Source: Collibacillus ludicampi (GTDB taxonomy: Bacteria > Bacillota > Bacilli > Tumebacillales > BOQE01). From it: a DNA stretch of 64,000 bases. The notes beneath the pieces are model-generated. The model made no database searches, was not told the origin of the DNA, and was given only the letters and a program-made list of their open reading frames with translations. The stretch spans positions 1,985,001 to 2,049,000 of the forward strand of contig NZ_BOQE01000001.1 of assembly GCF_023705585.1 (NCBI RefSeq), written 5' to 3'. How positions within the stretch are numbered: position 1 is the stretch's first letter; every line of letters starts with the position of its first letter. A program made the position numbers and the translations under genes. This document shows positions 52,195 through 61,200 of this stretch, piece by piece.

Positions 52195-52550
52195 AAATGA
52201 TACCTCCTAAGTTTTAGTCGCATCGGTCTAATCCAGACCGATTCTATGAATCCTCTACCGCTGTCCAACGTTACAATCATTCGTGCCATCTTCGCTTTTG
52301 TTAAACGTGATGAAGGCCCATTTTGGATAGTCATATATTCTCCGAAATCCCCATCTATCATGTATTTACCTATGTATCGGTTTCAGCGCATAAGAGGTTG
52401 TGCTGTTCATGTTCACTGGATTTGTTATTCGACCTGTGTTGGATACTGGTTATCAAATGTAGAGAACCCTTTGTTGTCAAACTGAGAATAAAAAATCTTT
52501 ACTTGGATTAAATTACCTTCGATGAATGAATGACATTGAGGTGATTACTC
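52195..52550. other. intergenic region between alcohol dehydrogenase and broken norB
   Basis: Nothing recognised: no Fnr-type palindrome, no clear promoter for norB, and no credible small gene. A GAGGTG ribosome site lies before the norB ATG. Confidence 0.4.
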
Positions 52551-54226
52551 ATGCGTTACACTCGATTGTGGATGAGTTTGACGATCGTATTTGTGCTGTC
52601 ATTTGCAGTACTTGGTTACTATGGCAAAGAAATTTATCATGTCATGCCTCCCATACCAAAGCGAGTAGTAACAAATACATGTCATGTATTGTTTACCGAA
52701 CAGAATATCAAAGAAGGCCAAAACGTATGGCAGTCCATGGGTGGGCAAGAGGTGGGAAGCGTTTGGGGCCACGGCGCCTATGTCGCCCCGGATTGGACAG
52801 CCGATTGGCTCCATCGGGAATGCGTCTGGATTTTAAATACGTGGGCACAGGCACAATACGGGAAAACCTATGATGCGCTTGATGAAGAAACAAAGGCGGC
52901 ACTTCAAACAAGATTGCAGAAAGAAATGCGAACAAATACTTATGATCCGAATACCGGTGACTTGGTAATTTCCCCTCTACGGGCTCAGGCTTTTGCAGCT
53001 ATAAGCCAACATTACTATTCATTATTCACGAATGATCCCAAGCTCGCTAACTTGCGTGATGCGTATGCCATCCACGAAAATGCCATTAAAAATCCTAATC
53101 TTGTTCCATCTCTAAATGCATTTCTGTGATGGGCGACATGGTCTTGTGCGACCAATCGTCCGGGTGATACGATTACCTATACCAACAACTGGCCGCATGA
53201 ACCGCTCATTGCCAACAATGCCACGGGTTCGATGGTTGTTTGGTCCGTCGTGAGTTTTGTGCTGCTTCTTGCAGGGATTGGTGCTTTGGCTTGGTATTAT
53301 GCGATCCAAAAGCATGCTGAAACAGAGGAAACGTTTCCCGAGAAGGATCCGTTACTTGCTCTATCCCCAACACCGTCCATGAAAGCGACGCTAAAGTATT
53401 TCTGGGTCGTCGCAGCTTTGTGGGTCGTGCAGGTGGCATTAGGTGCCATCACAGGTCACTATTAAGTGGAAGGAAGCAGTTTTTACGGAATTCCGATCGC
53501 AAAATGGATTCCTTATTCCATCACGCGGACGTGGCACACGCAATTGGGCATCTTCTGGATTGCCACCGCTTGGCTCGCCACGGGTTTATTCATGGCCCCA
53601 GCGGTTTCCGGGTATGAACCTAAATTCCAACGATTTGGCGTCAATTTTCTGTTTGTCTGTTTGCTCATCATTGTGGTCGGCTCAATGGCCGGTCAATGGT
53701 TTGCCGTCATGCAGAGACTTGGTTTGAACACGAACTTTTGGTTCGGTCACCAAGGATATGAGTACACGGACCTCGGCCGGTTCTGGCAGCTCTTTCTGAC
53801 AGTAGGACTTTTTCTCTGGTTATTCTTGATGGGACGGGCACTTTGGCCAGCGTTCCGTAAATCCGAAGAGAATCGGCATTTGCTCGCTTTGTTTTTACTC
53901 GCGTCCACAGCGATTCCGGTTTTCTATATACCCGCTTTGTTGTGGGGACAACATACCCATCTTGCCATTGCCGAGTATTGGCGCTGGTGGCTGGTCCATC
54001 TGTGGGTGGAAGGCTTCTTCGAAGTTTTTGCGACCGTGGTCATCGCGTTCCTGTTTACCCGTATGGGGCTGCTGAGAATTCAAACGGCGACCTCTTCCGT
54101 TCTTTTTTCGACGATCGTCTTCTTGTTTGGTGGGATTATCGGGAGGTTCCATCATTTGTACTTCAGCGGAACTCCGACCGGAGTCTTGGCGTATGGAGCA
54201 ACCTTTAGCGCGCTTGAAGTGGTACC
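52551..54226 (+). pseudogene. norB: quinol-dependent nitric oxide reductase (qNor), disrupted
   Basis: Clear qNorB: MPPIPKRV, the heme-c-like-fold replacement domain with GQNVWQSMGGQEVGSVWGHGAYVAPDWTADWLHRE, NRPGDTITYTNNWPHEPLI, TWHTQLGIFWIATAWL (heme His), HLWVEGFFEVFATV and GRFHHLYFSGTP (FeB/heme His). It would reduce NO to N2O. The frame from ATG 52551 is unbroken except for two stops within it, TGA at 53127-53129 (in place of an aromatic codon before WATW) and TAA at 53463-53465 (after GHY). It then ends at GATFSALEVVP, about 200 residues short, where a foreign sequence joins. Confidence 0.9.
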
Positions 54227-54783
54227 CTCCGAGTCCAACCGCCCATTCTGTATCGAAACCTGTTAACGGATTGGAGAAAAACGGAGAACCAAGAAAAAGT
54301 GTCGAGAACAGTTCGAACGTGAAAGCGGCTGTCTCCCCGCAATTATGGTCGTTTGTCGAGGAACATGCGGAACTGCTGGAAGTGTTAGACCGGGCGGCAG
54401 GCGGTTATCAGGCTGAACCCTACGACTTAGCAGACAAAATGATTCATGAAGAACTGAACAAACATTTTCGTTACGAAGAGGAAATCTTATTTCCGCTTCT
54501 GGGGAAATATATCGGGACAAATGCAGGCCCGATCGCGGTCATGCTTTCCGAACACAAGATCATTCGGGATAACCACGAGACCTTTCGGAAGCGTCTTCAA
54601 GATTTGAAAAAACATAAGTGCAGTGAGTCAGATGTCGTACAGGCGTTCAAGCCATTGGAAAGTGTATTACGGGCACATATCATGAAAGAAGACAATGTAT
54701 TATTCCCGATGGCGAGCAGTGTGATGTCGGAAGAGGATCAAAATGAGGTCGCTTGCAGAGTGAATGAGGAAAAGCAAAAGTAA
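54227..54783 (+). pseudogene. truncated hemerythrin half of a cupin-hemerythrin gene
   Basis: From the junction with norB, the next frame reads PSPTAHSVSKPVNGLEKNG and then EPRKSVENSSNVKAAVSPQ, the linker and full HHE domain of the gene at 32827-33633, with about ten differences in 160 residues. The N-terminal cupin is missing. There is no ribosome binding site; the LEKNGEP start (TTG near 54270) is weak. The di-iron ligands are kept. The DNA shows a second cupin-hemerythrin gene once followed norB and that a deletion fused the two. Confidence 0.8.
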
Positions 54784-54802
54784 CTCATAAATCAATAGCC
54801 TA

Positions 54803-54848
54803 GAAAGAGAGCCTTTTTCAATAAAAAATGATTGAAAAGGCTCTTTCT
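54803..54848 (+). terminator. terminator after hemerythrin fragment
   Basis: GAAAGAG-AGCCTTTTTCAAT pairs with ATTGAAAAGGCT-CTTTC. Related to the hairpins at 32706 and 56455. Confidence 0.7.
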
Positions 54849-54908
54849 ATGTGGAACGATTAACATAACCCAAGTGAACAAAATTGTTAAAACAGGGGGT
54901 ATCTAAAG

Positions 54909-54968
54909 ATGAGAGAACGAGTGGGTAACTGTGTACGTTTGAAAAGTAGAAATATAGAAGCACCGTAA
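54909..54968 (+). CDS. possible 19-aa peptide
   Basis: ATG after an AGGGGG ribosome site gives MRERVGNCVRLKSRNIEAP, with the stop codon inside the first arm of a strong terminator. The unit lies alone between the hemerythrin fragment and hmp. It could be a leader peptide, a small RNA with a chance frame, or a gene remnant. Not recognised. Confidence 0.3.
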   Translation: MRERVGNCVRLKSRNIEAP

Positions 54969-55008
54969 AATCATCTGCGAAGAAGCAAATGTTTTACGGT
55001 GCTTTTTT
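54959..55008 (+). terminator. strong terminator before hmp
   Basis: Perfect 12-bp stem AGCACCGTAAAA/TTTTACGGTGCT followed by six T; insulates hmp from upstream transcription. Confidence 0.88.
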
Positions 55009-55079
55009 CATGATAACGATCGAATCATCCCTTATGGGTTAAGCTCCTCTCAAACTGTTCAACTATTCCTTACATTGAT

Positions 55080-55129
55080 TGTGATTTATATCACAATGTG
55101 AAGATTTCCCCTGCTCTATAATGGTTTCA
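55080..55129 (+). promoter_or_regulatory. Fnr-type promoter of hmp
   Basis: Perfect palindrome TGTGA-TTTATA-TCACA (55080-55095) and a perfect TATAAT (55117-55122); the box centre is at -41.5 from a start at 55129. Confidence 0.82.
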
Positions 55130-55174
55130 TCACGGTTCTATTCGAAGTCAACCAGAAGAAGAGAGGGTGTTCAC

Positions 55175-56389
55175 ATGTTACGTGCGAAAACGTTAGAAAT
55201 TGTTAAATCCACGGTACCTGTATTAGAACAACATGGGAAAGAGATCACTACCCATTTTTACAAGATGATGTTGGGCAATCACCCAGAGCTGTTGAATATA
55301 TTTAACCATGCAAACCAAAAACAAGGTAGACAACAAACGGCGCTTGCCAATGCTGTTTATGCGGCTGCGGCACATATCGACAATCTTGAGGCGATCATGC
55401 CAACCGTTATACAAATTGCTCACAAACACAGAAGCTTAGGCATTAAACCAGAGCATTATCCAATTGTGGGTAAGTACTTACTGATGGCCATTAAAGATGT
55501 ACTGGGAGATGCAGCAACGGATGAAATCATCGAAGCATGGAGGGAAGCGTATCAAGCCATTGCCGATGTATTCATCAGCGTGGAAGCGGACATGTACCGG
55601 CAAGCCGAACAACAAGAGGGCGGTTGGGCAGACTTCAGGAATTTTGTGGTAGACAAAAAAGTGAAAGAAAGCGATGTGATCACGTCTTTCTATTTAAAAC
55701 CGGAAGATGGCAAGGCGATCGCTTCATTTCTACCCGGACAGTATATCAGTGTAAAAGTGTCGATCCCAGGAGACCAATACACGCATATTCGTCAATACAG
55801 TTTATCTGACTCACCAGGTAAAGATTACTACCGCATCAGTGTCAAACGTGAAGACGGAAGTGCTGACAAGCAAGCAGGGGTTGTCTCCACGTTCCTGCAC
55901 AATCATGTACAAGAAGGCGACATTTTGCGAATCAGCGCGCCCGCAGGAGATTTTGTGCTGAATATGGAAAAAGAGACGCCTGTTGTACTGCTCAGTGGCG
56001 GGGTTGGATTGACGCCTATGATCAGCATGTTGAATACGATTGTTGAAAAACAGCCTGGACGTGAAGTCACGTTCATTCACGCAGCGATCAACAGTAAAGT
56101 GCACGCGATGAGAGAGCATGTCGCCCGCTTGGCGGCCGAACGGGAACATGTACGCTCTTTTGTATGCTACTCAAATCCAACGGATGAAGACAGAAAGTCC
56201 GGCAATTTTGATAAAGAAGGTTTTGTCGATTTGGAATGGCTTCAGACCATCGTGCCTTCTCCTCAAGCGGACTTCTATTTCTGCGGCCCTGTTCCCTTTA
56301 TGAGGTCGATTTATCATGCTTTGAAACAATGGGGAGTAGCCGAAGAAGCGATCCACTTCGAATTCTTTGGTCCCAAAGGGGAACTGTAA
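55175..56389 (+). CDS. hmp: flavohemoglobin (nitric oxide dioxygenase)
   Basis: Flavohemoglobin (404 aa) that turns NO and O2 into nitrate, or reduces NO anaerobically. Globin domain residues 1-140 with Tyr29, Gln53 and proximal His85 (IAHKHRSLG) as in E. coli Hmp. FAD domain from about 155 (RQYSLSD), NAD domain with LLSGGVGLTPM and the C-terminal FYFCGPVPFM and HFEFFGP. The ATG at 55175, five bases after AGAGGGTG, gives the family length. Transcribed from an Fnr-type promoter. Confidence 0.96.
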   Translation: MLRAKTLEIVKSTVPVLEQHGKEITTHFYKMMLGNHPELLNIFNHANQKQGRQQTALANAVYAAAAHIDNLEAIMPTVIQIAHKHRSLGIKPEHYPIVGKYLLMAIKDVLGDAATDEIIEAWREAYQAIADVFISVEADMYRQAEQQEGGWADFRNFVVDKKVKESDVITSFYLKPEDGKAIASFLPGQYISVKVSIPGDQYTHIRQYSLSDSPGKDYYRISVKREDGSADKQAGVVSTFLHNHVQEGDILRISAPAGDFVLNMEKETPVVLLSGGVGLTPMISMLNTIVEKQPGREVTFIHAAINSKVHAMREHVARLAAEREHVRSFVCYSNPTDEDRKSGNFDKEGFVDLEWLQTIVPSPQADFYFCGPVPFMRSIYHALKQWGVAEEAIHFEFFGPKGEL

Positions 56390-56454
56390 GAACAACCTGT
56401 TCTGAAGTCAGAATGAATATGTAAACTCCAGAATCAATGGATCACAAAGGAAGG

Positions 56455-56502
56455 AAAGAGCCTGTTTTCAATCACTTATTATTGAAACAGGCTCTTTTTT
56501 TT
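56455..56502 (+). terminator. hmp terminator
   Basis: AAAGAGCCTGTTTTCAAT pairs with ATTGAAACAGGCTCTTT, followed by a T run. Same family as 32706 and 54803. Confidence 0.9.
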
Positions 56503-56553
56503 GTGCGGAACGAGCGAAACTCGATCCGTTTCAACCGATTCGTGATTTCCAAT

Positions 56554-56603
56554 AGTGATTCATGTCACAATGATTATTCGTCGACAGGATTATAATGAGA
56601 CCA
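56554..56603 (+). promoter_or_regulatory. Fnr-type promoter upstream of the cupin gene
   Basis: AGTGA-TTCATG-TCACA (one mismatch, 56554-56569) and perfect TATAAT (56591-56596), again with the box centred at -41.5 (start near 56603). The transcript has a leader of about 230 bases before the cupin gene. Confidence 0.75.
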
Positions 56604-56648
56604 ATCAAGGTGTTTCCACAGTAGGATTCGATCGAATCATATGCTGAA

Positions 56649-56729
56649 GGGAGATTTCATCAATATGTCTACTCTTGAATGACCACATGTTGAATGACCA
56701 CATGTTGAATGACCACATGAAATCTCCCG
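56649..56729 (+). repeat. three perfect 15-bp tandem repeats inside an inverted repeat
   Basis: TTGAATGACCACATG occurs three times head to tail (56675-56689, 56690-56704, 56705-56719). GGGAGATTTCAT before the array and ATGAAATCTCCC after it are a perfect 12-bp inverted repeat, and CTCCC-GTC-GGGAG follows at once. A five-codon frame (MSTLE, with GAAGGGAG upstream) ends in the first repeat; in another frame the repeats read MLNDH twice. This sits in the cupin leader. Function unknown. Confidence 0.7.
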
Positions 56730-56831
56730 TCGGGAGAAAGTAGAGATTTGCCGCATGGTTGCTATCGGTTAGGAGAAAAATAAGGCGAAAAAACTTCTAT
56801 TTAAGTAATAAATAATAGGGAGGACGATCAT

Positions 56832-57293
56832 ATGTCTGTTCATCAAACTTCGTCGATCGCATGGGAAAGGACTCATATAGAAGGAATATTGAGCAAGAAT
56901 CTCATCGAATATCCGGAGGGTACGGTAAAACTTGTTTTGTTGGAGTCTGGTTCTGCATATCCGGAGCATCAACATCCAGACCGGACAGAGTATGTATACG
57001 TTTTGGAAGGATCCGTGGTCTTGTCGGTTGGGGAGAGTGAGTACACTTGTCAGATTGGAGATTGTATTATTATTCCTGTCAATGAACGTCATGCGCTTCA
57101 CAATCAGACGGATAAACGAACGGTTTTATTGATAGGCGCTATTTTCCATCAGAAGGACGAATCTGAAATCACCAAGCAAAGAGTTCGTCAAGAAAACCTG
57201 AAAAACATTATTCGTGAAATCATACAGGAGGAATTACAAAGCTTTTATCAAAAGATTGAAGATCTCATTACATTTGATAATACGAAAAAATAA
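56832..57293 (+). CDS. cupin-domain protein
   Basis: A 153-residue single-cupin protein: motif 1 around EHQHPDRTEYVYVLEG and motif 2 around IIIPVNERHALHN supply the usual His/Glu metal ligands. The C-terminal 45 residues are helical (IIREIIQEELQSFYQKIEDL). It differs from the cupin half of the 32827 gene. It may sense or bind a small ligand, but no activity can be assigned. GGGAGG precedes the ATG, and the predicted promoter upstream carries an Fnr-type box. Confidence 0.85.
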   Translation: MSVHQTSSIAWERTHIEGILSKNLIEYPEGTVKLVLLESGSAYPEHQHPDRTEYVYVLEGSVVLSVGESEYTCQIGDCIIIPVNERHALHNQTDKRTVLLIGAIFHQKDESEITKQRVRQENLKNIIREIIQEELQSFYQKIEDLITFDNTKK

Positions 57294-57411
57294 AGAAAAC
57301 GCCATTCATTGCCGTTTGAAGGGCTTATTCTATCAAAACCAATTGCTAGAGTATAGATTCCCTTTTCCCCGTCCAAAATGAAACTATCAAAAGGTTTCGG
57401 GGGGAAGAGAC

Positions 57412-58170
57412 ATGCGCAAGCTGGTTTCCTATCTATGTCTGATCGTGATGGCGGTCGGTATGGTGACCTTGCTTACATCACAAGGGACGAAAGCGGAAAT
57501 GGAAAATTCGTCTTCCGTATTGGAGCAGGCGTTTCTAGCGACAGATGCTCAAGTGGAACAGTATTCGGTACGCGGTTTTGCCGTGAAGAAGAACCAATGG
57601 ATGGAATGGGAAGACGTTTCCCGTCTGGCACATGCCTTGGCCGCTTCCATGAACATGAAGAACATCAAACAGGAGAATACAAAGCAAGCGGATGAAAACC
57701 AAGTGCGTCTCTACGGACAATGGGATGATCAGACACATATTATGGTATCGGTTCTCAGCATGAAAAAGTCGCAGATGGACGTACAAACGATAACGATCAT
57801 CAAAGTGGATCGGCAGGGGAATTCTTGGCAGCCATTGAATTCCATCCAGAAACGCCTTCGTTATACAGCTCTTTTCTACGGCATTCCTATGGAAATCAGC
57901 ACGACATTGCAAGGAACAGTTGCTGCCTATTGGAATGAAAAGCAGCAAGAACAAATCATCGGCCGCGTGTTCAGAACCGTGGGAGCGAAAGAAGTGGAAG
58001 GTTTGCAATCTCCAAAAGTAACCAGCATTTCTGCGTATACCCCTAAGATTGCAGAGCATATCGTAAGCCGTCAACGGCCGATCAATCTTCAAGTTGCGGC
58101 ACATTATGATCAGTACCGTCAGAAAACGCATGTCGTGATCGGGAGTCCAGTGATCACGGTGGAATACTGA
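57412..58170 (+). CDS. YwmB family secreted protein
   Basis: A 252-residue protein with a signal peptide or anchor (residues 4-24) and the YwmB/DUF1779 domain. Recognisable are the late ENQVRLYGQWDDQTHIMV-type strands, ALFYGIPMEISTTLQG, and ISAYTPKIAEHI...INLQVAAHYD with VVIGSPVITVEY at the end. Structure of the family has a TATA-binding-protein-like fold; function is unknown. Ribosome site GGGGGGAAG precedes the ATG. The dynamin gene follows after 89 bases. Confidence 0.85.
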   Translation: MRKLVSYLCLIVMAVGMVTLLTSQGTKAEMENSSSVLEQAFLATDAQVEQYSVRGFAVKKNQWMEWEDVSRLAHALAASMNMKNIKQENTKQADENQVRLYGQWDDQTHIMVSVLSMKKSQMDVQTITIIKVDRQGNSWQPLNSIQKRLRYTALFYGIPMEISTTLQGTVAAYWNEKQQEQIIGRVFRTVGAKEVEGLQSPKVTSISAYTPKIAEHIVSRQRPINLQVAAHYDQYRQKTHVVIGSPVITVEY

Positions 58171-58259
58171 GGACGATTGGTAAGAAATCAATCTTCTCAA
58201 CCCTTCAAGAATTTGTTACGATAAACGTAAATTTTTGTGAATGGTGAGGAAGAGTTGAG

Positions 58260-61200
58260 ATGACTCCAGTACAGGGTGCAGTCACTGTCAATACGCGTCA
58301 AGAACTTTCTGAGAAACTGGCGGCTATTGCGCATGCATTCGCTCTTGCAGGTGATGAAGTCAATCGCCGTAAAATGAACGATTTATTGCAAAAATTGCAA
58401 AATAATACGTTCGTGCTTGCGTTTTGCGGACATTTTTCCGCGGGAAAATCGAGTATGATCAATGCGTTAATCGGTGAACAGTTATTGCCGACGAGCCCGA
58501 TTCCTACCAGTGCGAATGTGGTAACGATTCGTTCGGGGGAATCGTTCGCCAGAGCGTATCTGTTAAGCGGAGACATGATTGAATTCGATTCCGCAGAACA
58601 TCTGGATGAGATCAAAAACTATTGTATCAATGGCGACACGGTGGAAGCGGTTGAAATCAGTCACCCAACGGAGAAATTGCCTTCTGGGGTGCAAGTGATG
58701 GATACACCGGGGATCGATTCGACGGATGATGCACATAAAATTGCGACCGAATCGGCGCTTCACTTGGCTGACGTGATTCTTTATGTGATGGATTATAATC
58801 ACGTCCAGTCCGAAGTGAACTTCGAATTCACGAAGACATTGAAAGAACGAAACAAGCCGGTTTATCTCGTGATCAATCAGATCGATAAACACAATGATTG
58901 GGAACTCACGTTTGAAGAATTTAAACAGAGTGTACAGGAAGGATTCTCCACATGGCAAATTGAACCCGACGGGATGTATTTCACGACATTGGCTGAGCCG
59001 TTCCATCCCGAAAATCAATTGAGGGAATTGTCACAGCGCATTCAACAACTGTTCGCAGTCAAAGATCAATTGATCCTCCACAGCGTGTTGCACACGGCCG
59101 CTTATCTGATCGAGGAACATGGCAAGTGGAAAGCGAAGGAGAATGACGAAGAGCGGCAGATGTATCAAACGGTGCTTGCGGAGGCGGAGAATGTACAAGA
59201 AACGCTGGATCGTTTCGCTGTTCTGCAAAGCGAGATGAAAGCGCTGGAACAAAAGCCCGGTCAATTGGAACATGAATTAAAACAAGAGCTTTTTTCCTTG
59301 ATCGATCATGCGATTTTGACACCGTTTTCAACCACCGAGCGGGCGCGCTTGTATTTGCAAAGCCGCAAACCGGGTTTCAAAGTCGGTTTCTTTTTTGCCG
59401 CAAATAAAACGAAGGCAGAAAAGGAAAGCCGCTTGCAAGCGCTTTACGAAGAACTGCGGGAACGGGTGTCTTCCCAGTTGGATTGGCATATGAAAGAGCT
59501 TCTTGCAAGAATTCCCGAACGTTTTGGCCCAGTGCCGGAAGAATATTTACAAAAGGTGTATGCGATCGATCTCTCCTTTGGTCCTGATTTGATCGAGCGC
59601 TCGGTCAAAGAAGGGGCATTAAGTCACGTGGAGGAATATGTTTACAATTTCACAAAAGAACTCGCGGGTGAGATCAGAAGTATGTACCGCCGTACCGCTT
59701 CGGCTTTTATCGAAGAAGCGGTGGCATACTGCCAACAAGCGGTTCAACGGGAAATCGCCTCGCTTCGTGAGGAGAGTCAGGAACTGACCCGTGTGATCGA
59801 AGCGAAAACGCGTTTGCAAGAGATTGCCGAGGCTGAACAAAGATATGTGGCCGCTTTACAGAATCAATTGCAGATCGATTGGGAACTCGATCCGGAGCGC
59901 ATGCTTGTGTGTCAGCCGGAAGGGGGCGTCGAGACGGATTCCGTATTGTTTGCGGAGCCTACTTTTCCGTTGCAAAGAAAAGAATCGGCTGCCATTGTTT
60001 CGAAGATCGTCGATGTTCCAAAGACTCCATCCTCCGAAGACGGTGGTAATCTTTTTGCTGAAAAGGAACCGGAACAGCCAGGAGAAAGCACCGGCAATGA
60101 GACCTATAAAGAACAGCTGCGCCATACAGCGAACATGTTGCGGAATGCGTCGAAAGTCATCTCCGATGTCATCGGCATGCAATCGGCAGCCAAGGCGATG
60201 GTGCAACGGGCGGAAAGGCTTGAAAACAATCTCTTTACCGTGGCTTTATTCGGTGCTTTCAGTGCCGGCAAATCATCGTTCGCGAACGCACTCATGGGAA
60301 ACCGCGTTTTGCCAGTGTCCCCGAATCCGACGACGGCTGCCATCAATAAGATTCTGCCGCCCACCGAGAAGTATCCGCATGGAACGGTTCGCGTGAAGAT
60401 CAAGAGTCTGGATGAAATGATGGCAGATGTCTGCCATTCGCTCTCCTATTTTGAACGGCAGGCGCAAGACTTCGACGAAGCCGTCGCGCACATCGAAACG
60501 CTTGAAGGCACAGCGATCCATCCCAACGCGAAGCCTCATTATACGTTTTTAAAAGCGGTCGCGAGGGGGATCGAAGAGATGCGTCCCCATTTGGGAGGAG
60601 AACAGCTTGTCGATCTCAATGCCTTTCAGGAGTTTGTGGCGCGAGAGGAAAAAGCGTGTTTTGCCGAGTGGATCGAATTGTACTATGATTGTCCATTGAC
60701 TGCGCAAGGCATAGCCCTGGTAGACACGCCGGGCGCCGATTCGATTAATGCCCGTCATACGGGAGTGGCTTTCGAATATATCAAAAATGCGGATGCGGTC
60801 TTGTTTGTGACGTATTACAACCATGCCTTCTCTTTTGCGGACCGCGAGTTTCTGATCCAATTGGGACGCGTGAAAGATACGTTTGAAATGGATAAAATGT
60901 TCTTCATCGTCAACGCGGCAGATCTGGCCCACTCGGAGGAAGAATTGTCCGGAGTGGTCGCACATGTGCGGAAAAATCTCGTTTCATGCGGGATTTCGAT
61001 GCCGCGCATCTATCCGGTTTCCAGTCAAACGGCACTCTTGGCGCGCATGCACGGAAAAGGGCTGTTGTCCGATGGAGAAGAAAAATTGTACAGACAACGG
61101 ATGGGAATCGGTTCGGACTCGCCCTTGCCGGATACGAAGAGCGGACTTGAGCGATCGGGACTTGCAACATTCGAGAAAGACTTTTTTACTTTCACGATTG

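Noticed and set aside
53127-53129. Selenocysteine or other recoding at the norB TGA
   Set aside because: No SECIS-like stem is evident after the codon, qNor has an aromatic residue here, and a second stop (TAA) follows downstream.
56675-56719. Possible CRISPR array
   Set aside because: The repeats are only 15 bp and directly adjacent, with no spacers and no cas genes.
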